Of a DNA stretch of 26,388 bases, positions 7,563-16,129 are shown one piece after another. The position numbers and the translations under genes are program-made. A model generated the notes under the pieces. The model saw nothing but the letters and a program-made list of their open reading frames with translations, did not search any database and was not told the origin of the DNA. The stretch is from Bacillaceae bacterium (GTDB lineage Bacteria > Bacillota > Bacilli > Bacillales_A > Planococcaceae), in the NCBI GenBank assembly GCA_030149685.1, contig JASLGI010000149.1, positions 1 through 26,388 of the forward strand, read 5' to 3'. The stretch's first letter is position 1; the number at the start of each line of letters is the position of its first letter.

Positions 7563-8916
7563 TGAAATCCTCCTTTTTACGCTTTTCAATCGTTTCGACT
7601 ACTGCTTGCACAATACCATCTTGAAATTCAATGTGTATTTGTTCTTCTTTGTTTATATTTTCTACGCTCGTTACGAGTGTTCCTCGCTGAGAAGTCATTG
7701 TAAAACCACGACTTAACACTTGTAAAGGGTTTAATGACGCGAGCATGCGTACTTGAGATTCAAAATGTTCTTTATTTCTTTTTACTAATTGATTTTGAGC
7801 ACGAACGAGCTGTCGATGAAATTGCGCTAAACGTTTTTGTTCTTCTCGTATTTTAACATGAGGAGCATACGTTTGTAAGGTTAATCGCTTCTGTTCAAAA
7901 CGATGGCGATTTTCAGCGAGACGAACATTCATCTGAACATGTAATCGTTCTGTCGCTCGGTCAAGTCGCTCATGAAACGGTTGGTATAAACGTTCACTAT
8001 ATTGAAATGGGATAGATTGATGAATTCGTTTTAATCGTTCTGCGCTCGATTGATAGCGAGCGAGCAATGCTTGATAAATTCTTTGCTGATAGTCCATGAG
8101 TTGCAATTGAATCGTTTCTTTAGAAGGAGTGATAAGCTCTGCTGCAGCTGTCGGTGTTACTGCCCGAACATCCGCCGCATAATCTGCTAACGTATAGTCT
8201 GTTTCATGACCTACTGCACTAACAACTGGAATCGGACTAGAAAAAATAGCTCGAACGACATCTTCGTCATTAAATGCCCATAAGTCTTCCATCGAACCTC
8301 CACCACGTCCAACAATTAATACGTCTAGTTGATCTTTTTTCTCTGCTGCACGATAAAGAGCTTCTGTAATTTCTTTTGGTGCCCTTTCACCTTGAACAGT
8401 CACAGGAAATAATACGACTTTTGCAATAGGATAGCGACGATGAATTGTCGAAATCATATCTTGAATCGCTGCGCCTGTTCTTGCAGTTATTATGCCGATT
8501 GTTTCAGGATAAAGAGGTAGTGGTTGCTTCCACTTTTCATCGAATAAACCTTCCTTCTGAAGTTTTTCATGTAATTGGCGTAATGCGACATAGAGAGCAC
8601 CTTCTCCTGCTGGATACATCTCTTTTGCATACAATTGATAACGTCCATGAGGTTCATAAACATCGATATTCCCTTGAATAAGCACATCCATTCCGACTTC
8701 TGGTTGAAACGTTAGTCGAGAAGCATCTTTTCGAAACATCATTAAACTAATTTGTGCACGATTATCTTTCAATGTTGCATAAATATGTCCTTGTTTCGAC
8801 ACACTCACGTTCGATAACTCTCCTCGGACATAAATCGTTTTTAAATATGGATCTTGTTGAAATTTATACCGAATATACTTCGTCAACGCTTGCACCGATA
8901 AATAATTTTGTTCCAT
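7540..8916 (-). CDS. xseA: Exonuclease VII large subunit
   Basis: Catalytic subunit of exonuclease VII, 458 aa. The N-terminal OB-fold (about 5-100, with LSVQALTKYIRYKFQ and GHIYATLKD) is followed by the catalytic domain with TGAAIQDM, GRGGGSMEDLWAFNDE, SAVGHETDYTLADYAADVRAVTPTAAAE split over about 200-265, then a long helical region and the end segment NPLQVLSRGF. The ATG at 8916 has AGGAGG 7 nt upstream. It is first in xseA-xseB-ispA. A strong hairpin with terminator features lies only 24 nt upstream of the ATG, leaving no room for a promoter between; transcription must come from read-through of folD or a promoter inside folD. Confidence 0.95.
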   Translation of the reverse strand: MEQNYLSVQALTKYIRYKFQQDPYLKTIYVRGELSNVSVSKQGHIYATLKDNRAQISLMMFRKDASRLTFQPEVGMDVLIQGNIDVYEPHGRYQLYAKEMYPAGEGALYVALRQLHEKLQKEGLFDEKWKQPLPLYPETIGIITARTGAAIQDMISTIHRRYPIAKVVLFPVTVQGERAPKEITEALYRAAEKKDQLDVLIVGRGGGSMEDLWAFNDEDVVRAIFSSPIPVVSAVGHETDYTLADYAADVRAVTPTAAAELITPSKETIQLQLMDYQQRIYQALLARYQSSAERLKRIHQSIPFQYSERLYQPFHERLDRATERLHVQMNVRLAENRHRFEQKRLTLQTYAPHVKIREEQKRLAQFHRQLVRAQNQLVKRNKEHFESQVRMLASLNPLQVLSRGFTMTSQRGTLVTSVENINKEEQIHIEFQDGIVQAVVETIEKRKKEDFNDERNDV

Positions 8917-8935
8917 AAAGTCGCCTCCTAATCGA

Positions 8936-8966
8936 AAAGAAACGCTGCCAATTGGCAGCGTTTTTT
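8936..8966 (-). terminator. Terminator or attenuator between folD and xseA
   Basis: A perfect 22-bp palindrome (8941-8962, arm AACGCTGCC, centre AATT) extended by A/T pairs. On the minus strand it is followed by TTTCTTTTC. It lies just past the folD stop and immediately before the xseA ribosome binding site. Confidence 0.8.
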
Positions 8967-8968
8967 CA

Positions 8969-9820
8969 TTATTGACACATTGTTTTCGCGCTCTGCAATG
9001 TATTGTATAAAAGCATTGTGATCGTCATTGGTCCGACGCCACCTGGTACAGGTGTAATCGCTTGTACTTTATCGACAACGTCATCGAAATCGACATCTCC
9101 GCAAAGTTTTCCATTTTCATCACGGTTCATTCCGACATCAATAACGACTGCCCCATCTTTTAAATGCTCTTTTTTAATAAACTTCGTTTGACCGATTGCT
9201 GCTATTAAAATATCTGCTTGCTTCGTATATTCTTCTAAGTTTGCTGTTTTTGAGTGACAATACGTAACCGTCGCATCTTTTTGTAATAACAATTGCCCCA
9301 TCGGTTTACCGACGATATTGCTTCGACCGATAATGACAGCATGTTTTCCTGCAACGTCAATACCTTCGCGCTCTAACAATTGTATGATTCCGAACGGAGT
9401 ACATGATAAAAATGTCGATTGACCAATCATCATCTTCCCAACATTTTCAGGGTGGAATCCGTCGACATCTTTCTCTGGACGAATCGTTAAAATGACTTTA
9501 TCTTCATCGATATGTTTTGGAAGTGGTAATTGTACTAAAATTCCATGAATCGAATCGTCCTCATTTAGCTGCTCTACTCGTTGTAACAATTCTTCTTCTG
9601 TCGTTTCTTTCGGCAAACGAATAACTTCTGACTTCATTCCTGCTTTCGTACTCGCTTTTTCTTTATTGCGTACGTAAGTAGCACTCGCTTGATCATCCCC
9701 GACTAAAATAACAGCAAGTCCTGGTTGACAACCTTTAGCAACGAGTTGCTCTACTTCTTCACGAATTTCTTCTTTAATTGTATTTCCAATTGCTTTCCCA
9801 TCGATTATTTTAGATGTCAT
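8969..9820 (-). CDS. folD: Methylenetetrahydrofolate dehydrogenase/cyclohydrolase
   Basis: Bifunctional enzyme interconverting 5,10-methylene-, methenyl- and 10-formyl-tetrahydrofolate, supplying formyl groups for purines and initiator tRNA. 283 aa. Seen: YVRNKEKA with catalytic Lys (YxxxK, residues 49-53), [24 protein letters not shown], the NADP-binding segment [12 protein letters not shown], and [10 protein letters not shown] near the end. The ATG at 9820 ([10 protein letters not shown]) follows AAGGAAGGG; an upstream in-frame extension overlaps nusB and has no homologous content. It begins 25 bp after the nusB stop and forms a nusB-folD unit. Confidence 0.95.
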   Translation of the reverse strand: MTSKIIDGKAIGNTIKEEIREEVEQLVAKGCQPGLAVILVGDDQASATYVRNKEKASTKAGMKSEVIRLPKETTEEELLQRVEQLNEDDSIHGILVQLPLPKHIDEDKVILTIRPEKDVDGFHPENVGKMMIGQSTFLSCTPFGIIQLLEREGIDVAGKHAVIIGRSNIVGKPMGQLLLQKDATVTYCHSKTANLEEYTKQADILIAAIGQTKFIKKEHLKDGAVVIDVGMNRDENGKLCGDVDFDDVVDKVQAITPVPGGVGPMTITMLLYNTLQSAKTMCQ

Positions 9821-9845
9821 TAAAAAAACCCTTCCTTCATAAAAG

Positions 9846-10217
9846 TTAGTTAATTTTTGATAAAACTCCATTGACAAATTTTCCTGCTTGCTCGTCGCTG
9901 AATGTCTTGCAAAGTTCTACAGCTTCATCCATCACAACACGTGGTGGTACGTCTGTATGTAATAATTCAAAGGTCGCTAAGCGTAACACTGTACGTTCTA
10001 CTTTCGGTAGACGATCTAATGTCCAATTCGTCAAGTGTTGTGCGATGACGTCATCAATGGATGATTGATGAGCGACTGTTCCTTCTACGAGAGAAGCATA
10101 AAACTCATCAACTGGCCCTTCAATAATATGTTGCATCGCCTCTTCTAATGTTACTTCTGTTTGATCCATTTGAAAAAGCGTTTGTACTGCCTTTTCTCTT
10201 GCTGTACGTCGTTTCAT
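9846..10217 (-). CDS. nusB: Transcription antitermination factor NusB
   Basis: Small all-helical RNA-binding protein, 123 aa, which with NusE (S10) binds boxA and promotes antitermination of rRNA operons. The family N-terminus [18 protein letters not shown] and the C-terminal segments [18 protein letters not shown] and [28 protein letters not shown] are present. The ATG at 10217 has AAGGAGA about 11 nt upstream. It is first in nusB-folD, after the yqhY terminator. Confidence 0.95.
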   Translation of the reverse strand: MKRRTAREKAVQTLFQMDQTEVTLEEAMQHIIEGPVDEFYASLVEGTVAHQSSIDDVIAQHLTNWTLDRLPKVERTVLRLATFELLHTDVPPRVVMDEAVELCKTFSDEQAGKFVNGVLSKIN

Positions 10218-10259
10218 ACGTGTTAAGTCTCCTTCTCTCTAATATCTCTAGTTTATCAT

Positions 10260-10287
10260 ATCATATTTTTATTTTAACGAGGTCGTT
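10260..10287 (-). promoter_or_regulatory. Weak candidate nusB promoter
   Basis: ACGACC (10282-10287), 16 bp, TATGAT (10260-10265) on the minus strand; a second TATGAT overlaps at 10255-10260. The -35 is poor. A promoter is expected here because a terminator lies just upstream. Confidence 0.3.
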
Positions 10288-10318
10288 TTCTATAATCTCC
10301 TTAAAAAAGACAAGAAAA

Positions 10319-10343
10319 CAGGAGAGGGAACTCCGCTCTCCTG
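10319..10343 (-). terminator. Terminator after yqhY
   Basis: Perfect 8-bp stem CAGGAGAG/CTCTCCTG with a 9-nt loop, followed on the minus strand by TTTTCTTGTCTTTTTT. It ends the accB-accC-yqhY unit. Confidence 0.85.
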
Positions 10344-10350
10344 CTTCACA

Positions 10351-10755
10351 TTACGCTTTTTGTTCTTCGAATTGAATTCCTGTAATGAAGACGTTCACTT
10401 CTTTTGTTTCAAGTGATGTCATATGGAAAATTGATTGACGTACTTGCTCTTGCACTTCTTTTGCTACTTCAGGTACATTGTAGCCAAACTCGACGATACA
10501 ATAAATATCAATTGCAAGTCCATCAGCATCCCAGTTCACTTTAACACCTTTGCCGTGTACTGTTTTCCCGAACTTTTCAGCAACATCTGTCGCTAAGTTT
10601 CCTTGCGTCATCGCTACTCCTTGCACTTCGTTCGTTGCAATACCGATAATAACTTCTAGCACTTCTGGAGCTAAGTGAATGCGACCGAGTACGTCTCCTG
10701 AAGCTGTTTTCTTTCCTTCAAGTGATGGTTCTAATTTCTTTTTGTTCTGTGACAT
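10351..10755 (-). CDS. yqhY: Asp23/Gls24 family protein YqhY
   Basis: Asp23/Gls24-family envelope-stress-type protein, 134 aa, with the family core from about 20 to 125 (GRIHLAPEVLEVIIGIATNEVQGVA broken over 24-50, then the VKVNWDADGLAIDIYCIVEFG strand region). It sits 12 bp after accC, the conserved place of yqhY in Bacillales. In B. subtilis YqhY is linked genetically to control of acetyl-CoA carboxylase activity, and the accB-accC-yqhY operon here fits that role. No membrane segment or signal peptide is seen. The ATG at 10755 has GGAGGAG upstream. Confidence 0.9.
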   Translation of the reverse strand: MSQNKKKLEPSLEGKKTASGDVLGRIHLAPEVLEVIIGIATNEVQGVAMTQGNLATDVAEKFGKTVHGKGVKVNWDADGLAIDIYCIVEFGYNVPEVAKEVQEQVRQSIFHMTSLETKEVNVFITGIQFEEQKA

Positions 10756-10767
10756 ATAAACTCCTCC

Positions 10768-12120
10768 TTACTTCTCCTCTAGCACTGTATACGTTTCTAA
10801 AAACTGTGTATCAAACTGGCCAGATTGGAAAACTGGATGCGCCATAATATTCGCGTGGAGCGGAATCGTCGTATCAACACCTTCGATAATAAACTCATCT
10901 AGCGCTCGTTTCATTCGAGCAACAGCTTCTTTTCTAGTCGGTGCATGTACGATTAATTTCGCAACCATCGAGTCATAATACGGCGGTATCTTATATCCAT
11001 TATACACGGCTGAGTCGACTCTGACACCAAAACCACCCGGTGGAATGTAAACTTTAATTTCACCAGGAGAAGGCATGAAATTTCGATAAGGGTTTTCCGC
11101 ATTAATACGGCACTCAATCGAACACCCGTCAAATGTAATATCCTCTTGATTATACCCGAGACGCTCTCCAGATGCGATACGAATTTGTTCTTTCACTAAA
11201 TCAATTCCTGTGATCATCTCTGTTACCGGATGTTCTACTTGAATACGCGTATTCATTTCCATGAAGTAAAAATTGTCATTGATATGGTCATAAATAAATT
11301 CAATCGTACCTGCACCGCGATAATGAACGGCTTTGGCTGCGCGTACAGCAGCTTCTCCCATTTGCTTACGCATATCTTCTGTAATAGCTGGCGAAGGAGC
11401 TTCTTCAACGAGCTTCTGCATTCGTCGTTGAATCGAGCAATCACGTTCACCTAAATGAACTGTATGACCATATTTATCTGCTAACACTTGCACTTCAACA
11501 TGTCGAAACGTTTCTACATACTTTTCTAAATAGACACCAGGATTTCCAAAAGCAGCAGCTGCCTCTTTTTGAACCATTTGAATCCCTTTCGCCAACTCTT
11601 CTTCTGTACGTGCTACACGGATACCTTTCCCGCCGCCTCCAGCAGTTGCTTTAATAATGACCGGATAACCAATCTCTTCCGCAATCGTCATCGCTTCTTC
11701 TACAGATTCAACAATACCGTCAGAACCTGGGACGATCGGTACATTTGCTTGCTGCATCGTTTGACGAGCAACATCTTTTGTCCCCATAAGAGCAATCGAT
11801 TGAGCTGTCGGACCAATAAACTCAATGTTTACTTCTTCACAAAGTTCTGCAAAATCCGCATTTTCTGCTAAAAACCCATATCCTGGATGAATGCCATCAC
11901 ATTCTGTTAATTTTGCTACACTGATAACATTTGAGAAATTTAAGTAACTATCTTTAGATGCTGTCGGACCAACACAATAAGCTTCATCCGCTAATTGTAC
12001 GTGCAAAGCATCAGCATCTGCTTCCGAATAAACAGCAACAGTTTGTATACCTAATTCTTTACATGCCCGAATAATTCGAACAGCAATCTCTCCACGATTT
12101 GCAATTAATATTTTCTTCAT
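10768..12120 (-). CDS. accC: Biotin carboxylase subunit of acetyl-CoA carboxylase
   Basis: ATP-grasp enzyme of 450 aa that carboxylates the biotin on AccB with bicarbonate and ATP, the first half-reaction of malonyl-CoA formation. Seen: N-terminal [31 protein letters not shown], the glycine-rich ATP loop [43 protein letters not shown] with catalytic Glu and Arg residues, and ECRINAENP. Length is that of the family. The ATG at 12120 lies 10 bp after the accB stop, with AGGAGG. Confidence 0.97.
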   Translation of the reverse strand: MKKILIANRGEIAVRIIRACKELGIQTVAVYSEADADALHVQLADEAYCVGPTASKDSYLNFSNVISVAKLTECDGIHPGYGFLAENADFAELCEEVNIEFIGPTAQSIALMGTKDVARQTMQQANVPIVPGSDGIVESVEEAMTIAEEIGYPVIIKATAGGGGKGIRVARTEEELAKGIQMVQKEAAAAFGNPGVYLEKYVETFRHVEVQVLADKYGHTVHLGERDCSIQRRMQKLVEEAPSPAITEDMRKQMGEAAVRAAKAVHYRGAGTIEFIYDHINDNFYFMEMNTRIQVEHPVTEMITGIDLVKEQIRIASGERLGYNQEDITFDGCSIECRINAENPYRNFMPSPGEIKVYIPPGGFGVRVDSAVYNGYKIPPYYDSMVAKLIVHAPTRKEAVARMKRALDEFIIEGVDTTIPLHANIMAHPVFQSGQFDTQFLETYTVLEEK

Positions 12121-12130
12121 GAAGATCCTC

Positions 12131-12601
12131 CTATCGTTCTTTCACGTAAAATAATGGTTGGCCGTATTCAACGAGCTGACCATCTTCAACGAGCACTTCA
12201 ACGATCTCCCCTGACACTTCTGCTTCAATCTCATTAAATAATTTCATCGCTTCTACGATACAGACGACAGTCGTCGGTTGAACACTCTCTCCTACTTGCA
12301 CATAAGGACCATCTTCTGGGGAAGGAGCGGCATAAAATGTTCCAACCATCGGAGATACAATCTCATAATAGTCATGATCTTCTACAACCGCCTTTTCTAC
12401 AGCGACTTCCTCTTCTCTTTTAGGTGTAGATGCTGGTGCAACTACTGACTCCTGAGGAACGACGATCGTTTCTACTTTCTTTTCTACCTCTTCTCGTTTA
12501 ATTTTAATTTTCCCCTCTTCTGTTTTATAGACAAATTCATCAATCGTTTTCGAATCATCAATCAATTGAATTAACTCTTTAATCTCTTCCATTTTAAACA
12601 T
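12131..12601 (-). CDS. accB: Biotin carboxyl carrier protein of acetyl-CoA carboxylase
   Basis: BCCP, 156 aa. The N-terminal helical region (1-45), a Pro/Ala/Val/Glu-rich linker (about 48-75) and the C-terminal biotinyl domain (78-156) are clear. The biotin site is EAMKLF with Lys120, after the thumb-containing segment [19 protein letters not shown]. It carries carboxybiotin between AccC and the carboxyltransferase AccAD, which is not in this window. The ATG at 12601 has GAGGG 6-7 nt upstream. Between the efp terminator and this start is a palindrome that may be an operator. In B. subtilis the spoIIIA operon lies upstream of accB; here efp is the direct neighbour. Confidence 0.96.
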   Translation of the reverse strand: MFKMEEIKELIQLIDDSKTIDEFVYKTEEGKIKIKREEVEKKVETIVVPQESVVAPASTPKREEEVAVEKAVVEDHDYYEIVSPMVGTFYAAPSPEDGPYVQVGESVQPTTVVCIVEAMKLFNEIEAEVSGEIVEVLVEDGQLVEYGQPLFYVKER

Positions 12602-12621
12602 AATATTCCCTCTTTCTCCTA

Positions 12622-12636
12622 AGTGGTATGACCACT
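12622..12636. promoter_or_regulatory. Palindrome upstream of accB, GntR/FadR-like operator
   Basis: AGTGGT-ATG-ACCACT, a perfect 6-bp inverted repeat about 20 bp before the accB start. Its core TGGTATGACCA fits the TNGTNNNACNA pattern of operators bound by FadR-subfamily GntR repressors. No clear -35/-10 pair is visible beside it. It could also be a small RNA hairpin near the ribosome binding site. Confidence 0.4.
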
Positions 12637-12654
12637 ATTTTTTGTGAAAAGAAG

Positions 12655-12681
12655 CTCATCTCCTCTTATAGAAGAGATGAG
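12655..12681 (-). terminator. Terminator after efp
   Basis: 8-bp stem CTCATCTC/GAGATGAG with an 11-nt loop, extended by GAAG/CTTC pairs around a bulge, followed on the minus strand by CTTCTTTTC. It starts 7 bp past the efp stop. Confidence 0.75.
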
Positions 12682-12688
12682 TTCTTCT

Positions 12689-13246
12689 TTACGCACGTGA
12701 TACGTATTCTGCTTCGTCTGTATTAATGACTAATTGGTCCCCTGTTTCGATAAATAAAGGAACTTGAACGACGAGTCCTGTTTCCATCGTTGCTGTTTTC
12801 GAACCACCACTAGCTGTGTTTCCTTTAATGCTAGGTTCTGTTTCCGCTACTTCCAATGTCACCGTCACTGGTAAGTCAACACCTAAAATTTCTGATTCAT
12901 ACTGAACAATATGAACTTCCATTTGTTCTTTTAAAAATTGCAATTCGTGTTGAATACGTTCTGCTGGTAATGAAATTTGATCATACGTTTCAACATCCAT
13001 GAAAATATGGTCGGTACCGTCTGCATATAAATATTGTACTTTATGACGGTCGATCATTGCGGGTTTGACTTTTTCGTTTGAACGGAACGTTTTATCTTGG
13101 ATATTCCCTGTACGTAAGCTACGTAATTTTGAACGGACAAATGCCGCTCCTTTACCTGGTTTTACGTGTTGGAAATCGATAATGCGCCAAATGTCATTCG
13201 CATACTCAATTGTAAGTCCTGTACGGAAATCGTTTACTGAAATCAT
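12689..13246 (-). CDS. efp: Translation elongation factor P
   Basis: EF-P, 185 aa, with three beta-barrel domains. It binds the ribosome between P and E sites and relieves stalling at polyproline. The tip loop [14 protein letters not shown] contains Lys32, the residue modified in B. subtilis (5-aminopentanolylation), so the modifying pathway is probably Bacillus-type. The C-terminal family signature [16 protein letters not shown] is present. The ATG at 13246 is preceded by AAGGTGGAG. It is monocistronic, with a good promoter and terminator. Confidence 0.97.
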   Translation of the reverse strand: MISVNDFRTGLTIEYANDIWRIIDFQHVKPGKGAAFVRSKLRSLRTGNIQDKTFRSNEKVKPAMIDRHKVQYLYADGTDHIFMDVETYDQISLPAERIQHELQFLKEQMEVHIVQYESEILGVDLPVTVTLEVAETEPSIKGNTASGGSKTATMETGLVVQVPLFIETGDQLVINTDEAEYVSRA

Positions 13247-13306
13247 GTTCTCTCCACCTTAATCATTTTTCATTCATTCGCTAAGCGATGAAATCTTCTA
13301 CTTGCT

Positions 13307-13335
13307 ACTATACTGAGTGAATCGCTCTTTTTCAA
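13307..13335 (-). promoter_or_regulatory. efp promoter
   Basis: TTGAAA (13330-13335), 17 bp, TATAGT (13307-13312) on the minus strand. It gives a leader of about 50-55 nt containing a short imperfect hairpin (about 13273-13293). Confidence 0.75.
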
Positions 13336-13368
13336 CTATTGTTTCTAAATTGTCGTGAAACTGCGCAA

Positions 13369-14433
13369 TTAATTGTTTAAAATACGCAACTCTTTTGATG
13401 ACTTTGTTAAACGGCGATTTCCTTCTGGTGTAATGACAATATCATCTTCAATACGTACACCACCGATGCCTGGTAAATAAATTCCAGGTTCAACTGTCAC
13501 ACACATATTCGGTTCTAATACAGTTTCTGAACGTGTCGATAACGATGGATTTTCATGCACTTCAAGACCGATACCATGTCCAGTTGAGTGGCCGAATTGT
13601 TTGCCATAACCTTTTTCAGCAATATAATCCCGGACGATCGCATCTGCTTCTTTTCCTGTCATTCCTGGTCCGATTTTTTCAACACCGAGCAATTGTGATT
13701 GGAGTACAATGTCGTAAATTTCTTTCATTTGCTCTGAAGGTTCTCCTACTGCAATCGTACGAGTAATATCAGAAATATACCCATTATAAAGTGCACCGAA
13801 GTCTAAAGTAATCATATCGCCTTCCTCGATCACTTTATCGCTCGCTACTCCGTGTGGTAATGCTCCACGAACACCACTTGCTACAATTGTATCGAATGAA
13901 GATTGTGTCGCTCCTAGCTTACGCATATAAAACTCCATTTCATTCGCTACTTCTAACTCAGTCATACCTGGACGAATGTACGTACAAATATATTCGAACG
14001 TCTCATCTGCAATATTGGCTGCTTTTTGTAAAATTTCAAGTTCTTCTTCATTTTTTACTAAACGAAGTTCTTCTACGAGACCAGCTACAGGAACTAATCC
14101 TGCATCTACATATTCATTATATAATTCATAGAGTCCATAATTCATATCATCTTTTTCAAAACCGAGTAATTCAATATTCATCGACTGCACTTGTTTCGCT
14201 ACTTCTTCAATCGCTGTACGTTCTTGTTCGACAATACGGTAGCCTTCTACTTGATTATTCGCTTGTGATGTATAACGGAAGTCTGTAATAAATACAGCGT
14301 CTGTTTTCGAAACAATTGCTACCCCTGCTGAACCAGTAAAACCTGTCATGTAACGACGGTTATACGGGTTCGTAATAAGTAAAGCATCAATTTTATGTAC
14401 ATCTAGTTGTTGACGTAATTTTTTTAATTTCAT
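13369..14433 (-). CDS. papA: Xaa-Pro peptidase, M24 family (YqhT/PapA-type)
   Basis: Metallopeptidase of 354 aa removing N-terminal residues before proline. The N-terminal creatinase-like domain (1-125, LLITNPYNRRYMTGFTGS) is followed by a pita-bread catalytic domain. Metal ligands are all visible: Asp in TLDFGALYNG and SDITRT, His in GHSTGHGIGLEVHE, Glu in VEPGIY and Glu in VRIEDD. No signal peptide, so cytosolic. The ATG at 14433 follows GGGAGAG, which lies in the last codons of aroQ; the genes are 1 bp apart and coupled. The aroQ-papA-efp order is conserved in Bacillales. The symbol follows recent B. subtilis use for yqhT; substrate is inferred from family. Confidence 0.9.
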   Translation of the reverse strand: MKLKKLRQQLDVHKIDALLITNPYNRRYMTGFTGSAGVAIVSKTDAVFITDFRYTSQANNQVEGYRIVEQERTAIEEVAKQVQSMNIELLGFEKDDMNYGLYELYNEYVDAGLVPVAGLVEELRLVKNEEELEILQKAANIADETFEYICTYIRPGMTELEVANEMEFYMRKLGATQSSFDTIVASGVRGALPHGVASDKVIEEGDMITLDFGALYNGYISDITRTIAVGEPSEQMKEIYDIVLQSQLLGVEKIGPGMTGKEADAIVRDYIAEKGYGKQFGHSTGHGIGLEVHENPSLSTRSETVLEPNMCVTVEPGIYLPGIGGVRIEDDIVITPEGNRRLTKSSKELRILNN

Positions 14434-14434
14434 T

Positions 14435-14872
14435 TTATTCTCTCCCTTGTAAGTGAAATGCTTCTACTGCGAGTAAATAACTGTGAGCACCGAAGCCTGT
14501 CAGTTGTCCGATACAAACAGGTGCAGTAACGGATGTTTGACGAAAATCTTCGCGTTGATAAACGTTAGAAATATGTACTTCAATCGTTGGAACATCTACA
14601 GACGCAATAGCATCTCGTAAAGCGATACTGTAATGAGTAAATGCAGCTGGATTTATAATGATTCCATCAATTTTTTCATCCGCTGCTCGATGAATCGCTT
14701 CAATAAGTTCGTATTCTGCATTTGATTGAAAAAACGATACTTCTATTTGACGTTCATTTGCATATTGCTCAATTTTTTTATTAATAGACAGTAACGTCTC
14801 TACACCATATGTTTCAGGCTCACGTGTTCCGAGACGATTTAAATTCGGACCATGCAAAATGAGTAATTGCAA
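14435..14872 (-). CDS. aroQ: 3-dehydroquinate dehydratase, type II
   Basis: Type II dehydroquinase, 145 aa, converting 3-dehydroquinate to 3-dehydroshikimate. Seen: LILHGPNLNRLGTREPETYG at the N-terminus (Arg and catalytic Tyr), NPAAFTHYSIALRDA, and PTIEVHISNVYQREDFR with the catalytic His. The start is TTG at 14872 (MQLLILHGP), with GGGAG 7 nt upstream. An open frame continues to 15070 but runs antisense over the yqhQ start and has no family content. With aroK elsewhere in the window it gives two shikimate-pathway steps. Confidence 0.93.
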   Translation of the reverse strand: MQLLILHGPNLNRLGTREPETYGVETLLSINKKIEQYANERQIEVSFFQSNAEYELIEAIHRAADEKIDGIIINPAAFTHYSIALRDAIASVDVPTIEVHISNVYQREDFRQTSVTAPVCIGQLTGFGAHSYLLAVEAFHLQGRE

Positions 14873-14897
14873 ATTGGCACTCCCTTTCTCTCTGTTC

Positions 14898-14925
14898 ATT
14901 TTATCATAATGACCAAACCGTGCAA
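14898..14925 (-). promoter_or_regulatory. Probable aroQ promoter
   Basis: TTGCAC (14920-14925), 16 bp, TAAAAT (14898-14903) on the minus strand, in the 139-bp divergent gap shared with yqhQ. TATGAT at 14903-14908 is an alternative -10. Confidence 0.45.
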
Positions 14926-14930
14926 ATAAA

Positions 14931-14959
14931 TAGAAATCTTTGATACTTTTATTTATAAT
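14931..14959 (+). promoter_or_regulatory. Probable yqhQ promoter
   Basis: TAGAAA (14931-14936), 17 bp, TATAAT (14954-14959). The -10 is perfect and the -35 matches four of six. It lies 52 bp before the yqhQ ATG. Confidence 0.5.
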
Positions 14960-15011
14960 TGTGGAATACAAACAATCGATCAACGGATGAAGAAATGAGA
15001 GGAGATTATCC

Positions 15012-16001
15012 ATGAAAAAGAAACAATCTTGTCCGATATACGGTGGACAAGCTATCGTCGAAGGTGTCATGTTTGGGAACTCTCAAGAAACCGTTTCGGC
15101 TATTCGTCGAATCGATGGTTCCATCCATTACTTTTACGCTCCGAAAATGGAATTGGAGAAAACGAAAGGGCTGAAAAAAATACCTTTTGTTCGAGGAATT
15201 ATTTCTTTGATTGACTCAGCATTACTCGGCTCAAAACATTTAACGTATTCTACCGACCGGTATGAAGTTGACCCCGAAGAACCTATTCATAAAGAAGAGC
15301 CATCAAAACTAACTGTCATGCTCGGTGTAGTTGCAGTCACTATTTTATCTCTTTTTTTCGGAAAGTTTTTATTTACAGTCGTTCCAGTATTTCTCGCTGA
15401 AATCTTTCATACGTGGGCTCCAAGTCGACCGGCTCAAGTGTTGATTGAAACTGGCTTTAAGTTGCTTTTATTACTCGGTTATATCGCCTTGATTGCACAA
15501 ACGCCGACAATCAAACGAGTTTTTCAATATCACGGAGCAGAACATAAAGTAATCAATGCTTTTGAATCAGGGAAAAAGCTGACTGTTGAAAATGTTCGAC
15601 AAGCTTCACGCTTGCACTACCGCTGCGGAAGCAGTTTCATTTTACTCACAGTAATTGTCGGCATGATCATTTACTTTTTCGTTCCTGCAGACCCTCTCTG
15701 GTTACGACTGACAAATCGAGTCTTGCTCATTCCTGTCGTCATCGGCATCGCTTTTGAAGTACTTCAATTAACAAATGCTGTTCGAGATATCCCTATTTTA
15801 AAATACCTCGGCTATCCAGGACTATCATTACAATTATTGACGACAAAAGAACCGACAGATGAGCAAATCGAAGTCGCGATTCATTCATTTAATAAACTAC
15901 GAGAGGTTGAACGTATGGGGCTTCAAGCATTTGATTACACATTCGTTACATTTGATGAAACGGTCCACCATAAAAAACAAACTTCTCTTCATTCTTCTTA
16001 A
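15012..16001 (+). CDS. yqhQ: YqhQ-family membrane protein (DUF1385)
   Basis: Conserved Bacillales membrane protein of unknown function, 329 aa. It starts with CPIYGGQAIVEGVMF, the DUF1385 signature, then RGIISLIDS. Hydrophobic segments lie at about 98-123, 143-163, 206-227 and 233-252. The conserved YHGAEHKVINAFESG lies between the second and third, followed by HYRCGSSF. The C-terminal 40 residues are soluble. The ATG at 15012 has GAGGAG upstream. It is divergent from aroQ and convergent with lipM; in B. subtilis yqhQ also lies near aroQ and yqhM/lipM. Function is not known to me and I do not infer one. Confidence 0.9.
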   Translation: MKKKQSCPIYGGQAIVEGVMFGNSQETVSAIRRIDGSIHYFYAPKMELEKTKGLKKIPFVRGIISLIDSALLGSKHLTYSTDRYEVDPEEPIHKEEPSKLTVMLGVVAVTILSLFFGKFLFTVVPVFLAEIFHTWAPSRPAQVLIETGFKLLLLLGYIALIAQTPTIKRVFQYHGAEHKVINAFESGKKLTVENVRQASRLHYRCGSSFILLTVIVGMIIYFFVPADPLWLRLTNRVLLIPVVIGIAFEVLQLTNAVRDIPILKYLGYPGLSLQLLTTKEPTDEQIEVAIHSFNKLREVERMGLQAFDYTFVTFDETVHHKKQTSLHSS

Positions 16002-16042
16002 TCGTTTTTTCAGCCGCAACTAAAGGAAGTATAAAATAGATG

Positions 16043-16119
16043 AAAAAAGTGCTTACGTATCAAATGCTCGAGAAAATTAGTTTCACTGCTCGAGAACGAA
16101 AGAAACGTAAGCACTCTTT
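16043..16119. terminator. Bidirectional terminator between yqhQ and lipM
   Basis: Outer 10-bp perfect stem GTGCTTACGT (16049-16058) with ACGTAAGCAC (16105-16114), flanked by A and T runs that give a T tract in both directions. The 46-nt interior contains two copies of TGCTCGAGAA (16065-16074, 16087-16096), whose self-complementary CTCGAG cores can pair to form a second helix. It serves two convergent genes. Confidence 0.7.
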
Positions 16120-16129
16120 TTATTCTTTT

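Noticed and set aside
11569..11871. 100-codon plus-strand open frame opposite accC
   Set aside because: Antisense to a complete biotin carboxylase; no ribosome site.
13854..14288. 144-codon plus-strand open frame opposite papA
   Set aside because: Antisense to a gene with all M24 metal ligands; composition is leucine/tyrosine/histidine-rich, as expected of a shadow.
14873..15070. N-terminal extension of aroQ
   Set aside because: Would run antisense over the yqhQ start and its promoter; the family begins at the TTG at 14872, which has a good ribosome site.
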